Shown piece after piece: positions 15,772 to 21,661 of a stretch of 21,661 nucleotides of DNA; positions within the stretch are counted from its first letter, which is position 1, and each line of letters starts with the position of its first letter. The stretch covers positions 1 to 21,661 of the forward strand of contig DATKGG010000039.1 of assembly GCA_035510855.1 (NCBI GenBank), written 5' to 3'. Source of the DNA: Palsa-459 sp035510855 (GTDB taxonomy: Bacteria > Actinomycetota > Acidimicrobiia > Acidimicrobiales > RAAP-2). Both the position numbers and the translations under genes were made by a program. A model generated the notes under the pieces. The model did not search any database, had not been told where the DNA came from, and was given only the letters and a program-made list of their open reading frames with translations.

Positions 15772-17055
15772 GTGACTGCTGCGCGCGTCCGAGTCCTGTG
15801 GCCAGACCACCTCGGGCTTCCTCGAGGCAAGTACGTGCCCGAGCGACTCGCCGAGCACGGCGTCCGGCACTGCAGGGGCACCTGGGCGCTCGGCTACGAC
15901 CGCGAGATGACGCCGTACACGCCCGGATCGGGCTGGGAGGTCGGACTGCCGGACATGGAGGCGACGTTCGACGTCTCGGAGATCCGGCCGGGCTGGGAGG
16001 ACGGGACCAAGGTCGTGGTCGCCGACTTGGAGTCCGATGGCATGCCGGTGTCGGTGTCCCCGCGCGCCGCGCTGCGCAAGGCGGTGGCGGACTGGGAGCA
16101 ACTGGGCCTCCGCGCCTACGCGGGGATCGAGCTCGAGGCGTACCTGTTGGAGCCCGACGGTGCGGGCGGCTTCAAGCCCATCGACACGCCTGGCGCCTTT
16201 GTCTATGGGACGGGGACCGCAGTCGATCCCGACGGGGTCATCGACGACATCTGGCGTGCTGCCGACAGGGCCGGCTTGATGCTCGAGTCCGTCAACTCCG
16301 AGTACGACAACGGCCAGTTCGAGCTGACACTCCGCTACGACGAGGCGCTTCGCGCGGCTGACGACGCGTTCTTGTTCAAGGTGCTCGCCCGAGAGGTCGC
16401 CGCACAAAGAGGGTTCCTCCTCACCTTCCTCGGCCGACCGTTTGTCGATCGGGGCGGCTCGGGGTTGCACCTCAACTTGAGCTGGACCGACGAGTCCGGC
16501 ACGAACGTCGTGAACGGTGACGAGAGCGACGACGGGCTGAGCGACCTCGCTCGGCACTGCATCGGAGGGATGCTCGAGCACCACCGGGCGCTCGCGGGGC
16601 TGTGCGCGCCGACCGTCAATGCCTACAAGCGCCTGAAGCCCGCGCAGCTCTCGGGGTACTGGGCGAACTGGGGCTACGACCATCGCGGCGCCACGGTGCG
16701 CGTGTCGCCTGAGCGCGGCACGGGCGCGAGGCTGGAGCACCGACTGAGCGACGGCGCCGCACCCGTGCACGTCGCACTCGCCGCGGTGCTGCAGGCCAGT
16801 CGACTGGGCGCCGCGGCGAAGTCGGACCCTGGCCCTCCCGAGGGCGGCAACGGCCTCGACGTGGTCGAAGCGACGGTCGGGACGCCTGCCAACCTCGGTG
16901 CCGCGCTCGACGAGCTCGAGGCCGACACTGCCCTCGTCGAGGCCATCGGGAGCGACCTCGTGGCCCAGCACCTCGCGGTCAAGCGGACCGAGTGGCAGAA
17001 GTTCTCCGAGGCAGTGACCGACTGGGAGCTCCGCGAGTACCTCCCGTTCCTCTAG
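15772..17055 (+). CDS. Non-canonical glutamine synthetase family protein (gamma-glutamyl-amine ligase type)
   Basis: A 427-residue member of the glutamine synthetase superfamily. These enzymes activate glutamate with ATP and join it to ammonia or an amine. Visible active-site segments are GIELEAYLL (Glu120, Glu122), NSEYDNGQFEL (Glu177, Glu184), GGSGLHLNLS (His233), NAYKRL (Arg287), RGATVRVSP (Arg310) and RLEHRLSDG (Glu322, Arg324). The segment after this reads AAPVH where ordinary GlnA has a conserved NPY, so the ammonia/amine region differs from housekeeping GS. The regulatory adenylylation tyrosine region of GlnA is not recognisable. Together with a PuuD-like hydrolase, a Rieske oxygenase and a P450 nearby, this suggests gamma-glutamylation of an amine substrate, as in PuuA, IpuC or the aniline GS-like enzymes. 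Start: GTG with GAGAGGAG six bases upstream. Confidence 0.88.
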   Translation: MTAARVRVLWPDHLGLPRGKYVPERLAEHGVRHCRGTWALGYDREMTPYTPGSGWEVGLPDMEATFDVSEIRPGWEDGTKVVVADLESDGMPVSVSPRAALRKAVADWEQLGLRAYAGIELEAYLLEPDGAGGFKPIDTPGAFVYGTGTAVDPDGVIDDIWRAADRAGLMLESVNSEYDNGQFELTLRYDEALRAADDAFLFKVLAREVAAQRGFLLTFLGRPFVDRGGSGLHLNLSWTDESGTNVVNGDESDDGLSDLARHCIGGMLEHHRALAGLCAPTVNAYKRLKPAQLSGYWANWGYDHRGATVRVSPERGTGARLEHRLSDGAAPVHVALAAVLQASRLGAAAKSDPGPPEGGNGLDVVEATVGTPANLGAALDELEADTALVEAIGSDLVAQHLAVKRTEWQKFSEAVTDWELREYLPFL

Positions 17056-17086
17056 GAACGGTGCACGTGCGCAACGCTGCGGGTGA

Positions 17087-17701
17087 TCAGGGCAGCTGGC
17101 TCGGCGAGCCGGCACGCGCCGGCGTCTCGGTCACGGGTGTCGCGATCCGTGCGTCCGAGGCCGGGATGAGGTAGCCCGAGCCGAACGCCTCAGCCTTCAC
17201 GCCGCCGTCCACGTACGCGGCGATCGAGTGGCCGCGGGGCACGACGATGCCGGGGGAGAAGGGAAAGACAAAGGAGCCGATGGTGGGCGGGTTCCAGTCG
17301 GCGATGAGCCGATCGCAGCCGGTTCCCATGTAGATCGCGGTGCTGTTGAACGCGCCGGGCGTCGGGTCGGCCCAGGCGTCGATCGTGATCTGGGTGAGCA
17401 CGAACGTCCAGCCGCGCGGGGCGGTGTAGAGGGTCTGGCAGCCGCTTGCCCCACCCGAGTTGAGGTTGGCGTCCGTGAAGGACCGGAACCTGCTCACGTC
17501 GGCCGGGGTCGTCGTCAGCTGGCCGGCACCCGTGACGACCGCCTTGGTCCCGTTCGAGCCGATCAGGCTCGTGACGCCGACGCCCGCGGCGACCGCCGCC
17601 GCGGGCGCAAGGATCAGGCCGACCGCTATGCCGACGGCGAGCCATGCGGTGCCTCGAGAGGCTCGCGCACTGGCGAGTCGGTCCATCAGTCGTTCGGACA
17701 T
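17087..17701 (-). CDS. Exported or membrane-anchored protein of unknown function
   Basis: A 204-residue protein I do not recognise. A hydrophobic segment at about residues 18-40, preceded by Arg-rich residues, is either a signal peptide or an anchor. The remainder looks like a beta-rich extracellular domain with two cysteines (Cys88 and Cys129) that could form a disulfide, aromatic-rich strands, and the C-terminal AAYVDGGVKAEAFGSGYLIP. The tail is Pro/Ala-rich. I chose ATG 17701 because AGGAG lies five bases upstream. The open frame extends 13 codons further without support. It converges on the GS-like gene with a 31-base gap and diverges from the Rieske gene. It has no visible link to catabolism. 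Confidence 0.75.
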   Translation of the reverse strand: MSERLMDRLASARASRGTAWLAVGIAVGLILAPAAAVAAGVGVTSLIGSNGTKAVVTGAGQLTTTPADVSRFRSFTDANLNSGGASGCQTLYTAPRGWTFVLTQITIDAWADPTPGAFNSTAIYMGTGCDRLIADWNPPTIGSFVFPFSPGIVVPRGHSIAAYVDGGVKAEAFGSGYLIPASDARIATPVTETPARAGSPSQLP

Positions 17702-17731
17702 GCGCGCTCCTGTCGAGGTCGGTGCGTCCGG

Positions 17732-17737
17732 ACCGTA
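17732..17737 (-). promoter_or_regulatory. Putative -10 element of the exported protein gene
   Basis: TACGGT, preceded by TG (an extended -10 look), lies about 30 bases upstream of the ATG at 17701 on the minus strand. It would give a short leader carrying AGGAG. Confidence 0.3.
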
Positions 17738-17809
17738 CACCGATCCGATCGCGTGAGCCGAGGGGGATCGGCGTCACTCGGCAGCGCCCTGCATGCGTCG
17801 AGGCGGACC

Positions 17810-17821
17810 TAGCATTGCGCC
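17810..17821 (+). promoter_or_regulatory. Putative leaderless -10 element for the Rieske oxygenase gene
   Basis: TAGCAT at 17810-17815 is followed by six bases and the GTG at 17822. No ribosome binding site is present. The same hexamer and spacing precede the gamma-glutamyl hydrolase gene at 20164. Confidence 0.5.
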
Positions 17822-18814
17822 GTGGCCACGACGCTCCCCGCGTCGCTGTATCGCGGCGACGAGCAGTACGCGCTCGAGCGGGCCAACGTCTTTTCTTCGG
17901 CGTGGCTCTACGTCGCCCACGAGTCAGAGCTGACGGCCACCGGCTCGTACGTGGCCACGGTGCGGGCGGGCTTTCCCGTCCTCGTGTCGCGGGGCGACGA
18001 GGGACAGCTCCGCGGATTCCACAACGTCTGCCCGCATCGGGCCGGCCCGCTGGTCTACGACGGCAATGGGACCGCGTCGCCATTCGTCTGTCGCTACCAC
18101 GGCTGGGTCTTCGAGCCCGACGGCGCGCTCCGGGGCGCTCGCGACTTCGGCGAGCCAGGGCCTGATGAGGGCTGCCGGCTGTGGGACCTGCGCGTCGAGG
18201 CCTGGCGGGGGTTCGTCTTCGTCAACCTCGATGGCTCGGCCGCGCCGCTACTCGAGTCGCTCGGGACATTCGCCGACGAGGTGTCCGGGTTCGACCTCGA
18301 GGGCTTCGTCCCGGCTGGCACCTGGTCACATGACCTCGCGTGCAACTGGAAGACCTACGCGGAGAACTACCTCGAGGGCTACCACATCCCGCTCGTGCAC
18401 CGAGAGCTCGCGCGCTCGATCGACGTCTCGCGCTACGAGGTCGAGGTCCATGAGGACTGGGTCCTGCATCGCGCGCCGCCGAGGGACGGGACCGTGCTCG
18501 ACGGGCGATGGCTGTGGCGGTGGCCGAACCTCGCGCTCAACGTCTACGACGACGCGATGAACCTCGAGCAGTTCCTCCCGCTCGGTCCGGACCGCACGTG
18601 CGTCGCCTACCAGTACCTCTCGCGTGACGGCACCCTCGACGAGGACGTGTCGCGGCTGTCCAAGCTCTTGTTGGACGAGGACGCCGCGATCTGCGAGGCC
18701 GTCCAGCGCAACCTCGACGCCGGCGTCTATCGCGGTGGTGTGCTCAGCGCGCGCCACGAGGGCGGCGTCGCGCGGTTCCAGGACCTCGTGCGCGCCGCGG
18801 GTCCGATCAGCTGA
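17822..18814 (+). CDS. Rieske non-heme iron oxygenase, alpha-type subunit
   Basis: A 330-residue oxygenase. The Rieske [2Fe-2S] site is complete: Cys70 and His72 in NVCPHRAG, Cys90 and His93 in CRYHGW. The mononuclear iron site is ENYLEGYHIPLVH, with His188 and His193; a C-terminal carboxylate, perhaps Asp287, would be the third ligand. Glu185 stands where naphthalene-dioxygenase-type enzymes have the bridging Asp. From memory, carnitine monooxygenase CntA also has Glu there, which would hint at a methylated or quaternary amine substrate. No beta subunit, ferredoxin or reductase is encoded in the window, consistent with an alpha-only enzyme fed by an unlinked reductase. At 330 residues it is shorter than most relatives. 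It could be N-demethylating, hydroxylating or dihydroxylating. Confidence 0.9.
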   Translation: MATTLPASLYRGDEQYALERANVFSSAWLYVAHESELTATGSYVATVRAGFPVLVSRGDEGQLRGFHNVCPHRAGPLVYDGNGTASPFVCRYHGWVFEPDGALRGARDFGEPGPDEGCRLWDLRVEAWRGFVFVNLDGSAAPLLESLGTFADEVSGFDLEGFVPAGTWSHDLACNWKTYAENYLEGYHIPLVHRELARSIDVSRYEVEVHEDWVLHRAPPRDGTVLDGRWLWRWPNLALNVYDDAMNLEQFLPLGPDRTCVAYQYLSRDGTLDEDVSRLSKLLLDEDAAICEAVQRNLDAGVYRGGVLSARHEGGVARFQDLVRAAGPIS

Positions 18815-18822
18815 CCAGCACC

Positions 18823-18837
18823 TGAGCGAGCCGCTCA
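18823..18837. terminator. Short hairpin between convergent Rieske and P450 genes
   Basis: A perfect six-base stem (TGAGCG / CGCTCA) with a three-base loop fills most of the 20-base convergent gap and includes the P450 stop codon. It lacks a T tract on either side, so bidirectional termination is only suggested. Confidence 0.3.
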
Positions 18838-20094
18838 ACGCCAGGTGGCGTCGACCTCGAGGCGCTTGAACCCGGAGATGAAGTTGGAGCGGAGCCGCTC
18901 GGTGTGCGTGACGCTCACGGTGCCGAGCATCGGCAGGAGCTCCTCGAACAGGACGCGCATCTCGAGTCGTGCGAGGTGCGCGCCGAGGCAGAGGTGCGGG
19001 CTGTGCAGTCCGAAGGCGACGTGGTCATTGGGCGATCGCGCGGCGTCGAAGTGGAACGGCTCGTCGAACTGCTCTGTGTCGAAGTTGGCGGACACATACC
19101 AGACCACGACCTTGTCGCCCGCCCGGATGGTCGTGCCCCGCAGCTCGACGTCCTCGGTCGCGGTGCGGCGGAAGTGCATCGTCGTGCTCGACCACCGCAG
19201 CATCTCGTCGATCGCGACCTTGATCGCTCCGGGATCCTCGCGCAGCGACTCGAGCAGCTGTGGACGCTCGGCGAGCGCGTTCATGGCCGCGGCCATCGAG
19301 TAGCGCGTTGTGTCGTTGCCCGCGGCCACCATGAGCGTGAAGAAGTTCTTGAGCTGCTCGTCGCCGAGGAGGTCGCCGTCCACGGTGGGCTGGAGGAGGG
19401 ACGTCAGTACGTCGTTGGTGGGATGGGCGCGCCGAGCGGCCATGGCGCCCTCGGCGTACTCGAACAGCTCGACGGCCACGGGGCTGCGGAAGGGGAGCAG
19501 TCGGTAGGCGGACGTGTCGACCTGGTCGACGACGAAGTCGGTGAAGTCGGCGTCGGTGTTGCCGATCAGGGCGTCGCCGCGGTCAACCAGCCAGTCGAGG
19601 TCGTGCTCGGGGAGCCCGAGCAGCGTGCCCAGCATCCGCATCGGGAGCTGTCGGGCGACACGGGAGACGAAGTCGAACGCCTGCTCGCCGCGGACCTCCT
19701 CGAGGACCTGGCGGGCGAGCTCACGGACGGAGGCCTCGTAGTCGGCGACCGCGCGGGGGGAGAAGGGGCGAGAGACGAGCCTTCGGTACCGCGAGTGCGC
19801 CGGGGGGTCCATCTCCATGATCGTGCGGCGCGCCTCGGTCTCTTCGAGGTCCATGTCCTCGAGCCGGATGCCCATGGCGGAGCTGAACAGCTCGGTGTGC
19901 CGGCTCACGAAGAGGACGTCGTCGTGGCGCGTGATCGACCAGAACCCGCGGCCGTCGTGCTCCTCGGTGAAGCTGACAGGGTCCTCGGTGCGCAGGCGCA
20001 GGAACGTCGCGTGCGGGACGCCCTTCGTGTACACGTCGTGGTCGGTGATGTCGGCGTGGCTGTCGCCGAGATCGAGTTCGATGACCGCTGCCAC
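18835..20094 (-). CDS. Cytochrome P450 monooxygenase
   Basis: A soluble bacterial P450 of 419 residues. The oxygen-activating I-helix motif AGNDTT (258-263) is present, as are the K-helix E297-x-x-R300 and the heme loop FGLHSPHLCLGAHLARLE, with Cys369 as heme ligand. MDPPAHSRYRRLVSRPFSP (95-113) is the usual C-helix region. The stretch MHFRRTATEDVELRG followed by VWYVSANFD is similar to what I recall from actinobacterial CYP125/142-type enzymes, but family assignment needs a search. No ferredoxin or ferredoxin reductase gene adjoins it. Start: GTG 20094 with AGGAGGT close upstream. The frame extends further upstream without support. It is divergent from the PuuD-like hydrolase and convergent with the Rieske gene. 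Confidence 0.93.
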   Translation of the reverse strand: MAAVIELDLGDSHADITDHDVYTKGVPHATFLRLRTEDPVSFTEEHDGRGFWSITRHDDVLFVSRHTELFSSAMGIRLEDMDLEETEARRTIMEMDPPAHSRYRRLVSRPFSPRAVADYEASVRELARQVLEEVRGEQAFDFVSRVARQLPMRMLGTLLGLPEHDLDWLVDRGDALIGNTDADFTDFVVDQVDTSAYRLLPFRSPVAVELFEYAEGAMAARRAHPTNDVLTSLLQPTVDGDLLGDEQLKNFFTLMVAAGNDTTRYSMAAAMNALAERPQLLESLREDPGAIKVAIDEMLRWSSTTMHFRRTATEDVELRGTTIRAGDKVVVWYVSANFDTEQFDEPFHFDAARSPNDHVAFGLHSPHLCLGAHLARLEMRVLFEELLPMLGTVSVTHTERLRSNFISGFKRLEVDATWR

Positions 20095-20114
20095 CGCACC
20101 TCCTGGTCGCCGGG

Positions 20115-20120
20115 AGCCTA
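20115..20120 (-). promoter_or_regulatory. Putative -10 element of the P450 gene
   Basis: TAGGCT on the minus strand would give a leader of roughly 14 bases containing AGGAGGT. A -35 at 17-base spacing would fall inside the right arm of the dyad at 20122-20146. Confidence 0.4.
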
Positions 20121-20121
20121 C

Positions 20122-20146
20122 CGTCGGGCACAATCGAAGCCCGACG
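20122..20146. promoter_or_regulatory. Dyad operator candidate shared by P450 and PuuD-like genes
   Basis: A perfect eight-base inverted repeat (CGTCGGGC / GCCCGACG) with a nine-base spacer sits in the 81-base divergent gap. With 17-base spacers, the -35 positions of both divergent promoters fall on its right arm, so one bound protein could control both genes. Confidence 0.5.
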
Positions 20147-20163
20147 ATCCGTGGGCTGGCGCG

Positions 20164-20175
20164 TAGCATCACGGC
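20164..20175 (+). promoter_or_regulatory. Putative leaderless -10 element for the gamma-glutamyl hydrolase gene
   Basis: TAGCAT at 20164-20169, six bases, then GTG at 20176, with no ribosome binding site. Hexamer and spacing are identical to those before the Rieske gene. Confidence 0.5.
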
Positions 20176-20907
20176 GTGCGCGCGCCCCTGATCGGACTGT
20201 CCGGACGTCGCTGGCCCGCGCGCCTCCTCGGGACCGCGGTGCCGAAGGCGATGCACGAGATGGAGTTCGACCTGCACTTCGCCGACTACCCCCAGGCCAT
20301 CGCGGCGTGCGGCGGCCTGCCCGTCGAGCTCACGCGGGACGCCGACGTCGACGGGATCGCCGAGCGCATCGACGGGCTTGTCCTCACCGGCGGCGCGGAC
20401 GTCGATCCCGCCGTCTACGGCCGCGCGCCCGAGGCCGAGCTCGCCGCCACCGAGCCCACGCGCGACGCCTGGGAGCTCGCGCTCTTGGACGCCGCCGAGC
20501 TTCGCGGCCTGCCCGTCCTGTGCGTCTGCCGTGGCGCGCAGCTCTTGAACGTGGCCAAGGGCGGCACGCTTCGCCAGCACGTGGGCGTGGACGAGGGCGA
20601 CGGGCACCCGAGGTTCGACGACGACGGGCGACAGGCCGCCCACTCAGTCGACGTGGTCGACGGCTCGCTGGCCGCCTCCCTCTTCGGTACCCATCTCGAG
20701 GTGAACTCCCTGCACCACCAGGTGATCGAGAAGCTGGGCCGGGGCCTGGTCGTGACGGGCCGCTCGCCCGACGGCACCCCCGAGGTCGTCGAGCTCGACG
20801 GCCGCGACGTCCTCGGCCTCCAGTGGCATCCCGAGCTGCTCGCTCGGCCCGACCCCGCGTTCACGTGGCTCGTGGCCGCGGCGACCAAGCGGCTCGCGTC
20901 CGTCTGA
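20176..20907 (+). CDS. Class I glutamine amidotransferase-like gamma-glutamyl hydrolase (PuuD-like, peptidase C26)
   Basis: A 243-residue stand-alone class I amidotransferase domain. The nucleophile is Cys118 in CVCRGAQLLNVAKGGTLRQ. The triad is completed by His218 and Glu220 in LQWHPE. LVLTGGADVDPAVYG and VNSLHHQ are characteristic of the PuuD branch, which hydrolyses gamma-glutamyl-GABA and related gamma-glutamyl amides rather than feeding ammonia to a synthetase. Paired with the GS-like ligase nearby, it would remove the glutamyl group after oxidation of the amine. In aniline clusters a related amidotransferase-like protein acts on gamma-glutamylanilide. The GTG start is set by the leaderless promoter pattern. 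It ends one base before the convergent crcB stop. Confidence 0.9.
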   Translation: MRAPLIGLSGRRWPARLLGTAVPKAMHEMEFDLHFADYPQAIAACGGLPVELTRDADVDGIAERIDGLVLTGGADVDPAVYGRAPEAELAATEPTRDAWELALLDAAELRGLPVLCVCRGAQLLNVAKGGTLRQHVGVDEGDGHPRFDDDGRQAAHSVDVVDGSLAASLFGTHLEVNSLHHQVIEKLGRGLVVTGRSPDGTPEVVELDGRDVLGLQWHPELLARPDPAFTWLVAAATKRLASV

Positions 20908-20908
20908 G

Positions 20909-21274
20909 CTAGCCGCCAGCGAGGTGGAAGCCGCCGATGGCGGCGCTCACGGCGAGCACCATCGGCACCAGCAGGAGCGCGGCGCCGAGTCCGGGACGTC
21001 CCCGTTCCATCGTTCGTGCGACGTCGACGCTGGCGGCTGAGAACGTCGTGAAGCCGCCACAGAGCCCGATGGCGAGCACCTGGGTCGTCGAGGGCCCGAG
21101 CTGGGCGCTCAGCGTGGCGCCGGCGAGTGCGCCCGCGGCGCAGGACCCGACGATGTTGATCGCGATCGTGCCCCACGGCAGCGACCTGCCGAACCGAGCC
21201 GCCGCCCAGAGGTCGACGAGCCAGCGCGCGAGCGCACCGGCGCCGCCGGCGAGCGCGATCAAGGCGATCGTCAT
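20909..21274 (-). CDS. crcB: CrcB/Fluc fluoride ion channel subunit
   Basis: Fluc channels export fluoride across the membrane as dual-topology dimers. The 121-residue length, four hydrophobic segments, N-terminal GGAGALARW, WGTIAINIVGS (Asn40) and GLCGGFTTFS (with the pore phenylalanines and the central sodium-site region) identify the family. The ATG overlaps the stop of the second crcB gene (ATGA), so the two are co-translated. Paired crcB genes in Gram-positive bacteria often make heteromeric channels. No fluoride riboswitch can be seen because the operon's upstream end lies outside the window. Confidence 0.93.
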   Translation of the reverse strand: MTIALIALAGGAGALARWLVDLWAAARFGRSLPWGTIAINIVGSCAAGALAGATLSAQLGPSTTQVLAIGLCGGFTTFSAASVDVARTMERGRPGLGAALLLVPMVLAVSAAIGGFHLAGG

Positions 21275-21661
21275 GACGTCGCCACCCGCCGAGATCGGCC
21301 GGCGATGAAGGCGGCGGCGACCCCGACGATCGAGGTCACGAGGAGCGTCACGAACGCCACGTCGAGGTGGTTGTGGTGGCCGTCGACGACCGCGGCGCTT
21401 ACGAGGGAGGAGTAGGTCGTGAAGCCCCCGAGCAAGTCCGTCGCGAGGAGGAGGCGCTGGCCCACCGCCCCAGGATGGAGGTCGAGGTACCGCGCGGCGA
21501 GGACCCCGAGCGCGGCCGCCCCAACGAGGTTGAGGCCGACCAGCATCCACGGCACCGCGAAGGGCGCCCCGCAGGCACGGCGCGCAGCAAGAAGTCGCGC
21601 GCCAAGGCACCGAGCATCCCGCCAATCGTCACGAGGAACGCGTGGGGGAGCCTCCCCCCCC
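21271..21661 (-). pseudogene. crcB: Second crcB gene with an apparent one-base frameshift, 5' end at window edge
   Basis: The 3' part, from MPWMLVGLNLVGAAALG near 21555 onward, is a good CrcB sequence with DLLGGFTTYSS and four-helix hydrophobicity. It lacks the first membrane segment. That segment (VTIGGMLGALARDFLLRAVP) is found immediately upstream in another frame, from about 21632 to 21575. The frames would join if the run of four C at 21567-21570 (G on the coding strand) had one more base. The break is therefore either a real frameshift or a sequencing/assembly error in a homopolymer. The frame is open to the window edge, which is itself a run of eight C. Confidence 0.75.

Noticed and set aside
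17056..17086. Terminator between the GS-like and exported protein genes
   Set aside because: Only a four-base stem (CGCA / TGCG) is present, with no T tract.
15652..17115. Long minus-strand open frame opposite the GS-like gene
   Set aside because: No recognisable motifs and biased composition; the plus strand carries GS catalytic segments.
17757..17782. Six-base inverted repeat (GCCGAG / CTCGGC) upstream of the Rieske gene
   Set aside because: Short arms with a 14-base spacer are expected by chance in such GC-rich sequence.
18904..20166. Long plus-strand open frame opposite the P450 gene
   Set aside because: Val/Asp/Gly-rich shadow; the minus strand has all P450 motifs.
1..21661. CRISPR arrays, insertion sequences, tRNA or rRNA genes
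   Set aside because: No direct-repeat arrays, transposase motifs, cloverleaf structures or rRNA-like sequence were seen on either strand.

Overview
The window is dense, high-GC, intron-free DNA. Stop codons repeatedly overlap the next start (ATGA, GTGA, TAGTG), GTG starts are common, and several genes begin with no leader, directly after a TANNNT hexamer. This points to an actinobacterium. The merR/glycine-cleavage neighbourhood resembles the one I remember from mycobacteria, but the two-chain P-protein and the gene mix fit a deeper lineage such as Acidimicrobiia. That placement is inference. There are no rRNA or tRNA genes, CRISPR arrays, transposases or phage genes. No gene-free stretch exceeds about 135 bases.

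Left part (1-9469), mostly housekeeping. Minus strand: thiD (HMP/HMP-P kinase) followed by two overlapping major facilitator transporters, the second cut by the window edge. Divergent from thiD is thiG (thiazole synthase). Next, on the plus strand, comes a tight chain: a MerR-type regulator, a small PD-(D/E)XK-nuclease-like protein, gcvT, gcvPA and gcvPB. gcvH and lpd are absent.

Middle (9470-11612): a short intergenic region with two inverted repeats, then a secreted protein of about 684 residues built from about five TIG-like Ig domains and two FN3-like domains.

Right part (11609-20907), the most interesting region. A minus-strand operon of four overlapping genes encodes an FAH-family isomerase/hydrolase or decarboxylase, an aldehyde dehydrogenase, a class III extradiol dioxygenase resembling HpaD, and an acetoacetate-decarboxylase-family protein. 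Together they look like a homoprotocatechuate-type meta-cleavage route. Divergent from it is a non-canonical glutamine synthetase (gamma-glutamyl-amine ligase type). Then come an exported protein of unknown function, a Rieske oxygenase, a cytochrome P450 and a PuuD-like gamma-glutamyl hydrolase. A gamma-glutamyl ligase, a gamma-glutamyl hydrolase, two oxygenases and a ring-cleavage operon in one place recall aniline degradation (GS-like, Rieske and amidotransferase genes) and cyclic-amine degradation (P450 plus GS-like gene). My working hypothesis is catabolism of an amine, possibly aromatic, through a gamma-glutamylated intermediate. Operator-like dyads lie in the ligase/ring-cleavage and P450/hydrolase divergent gaps.

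Right edge (20909-21661): two adjacent crcB fluoride-channel genes on the minus strand. The upstream copy appears frameshifted by one missing G in a short G run.
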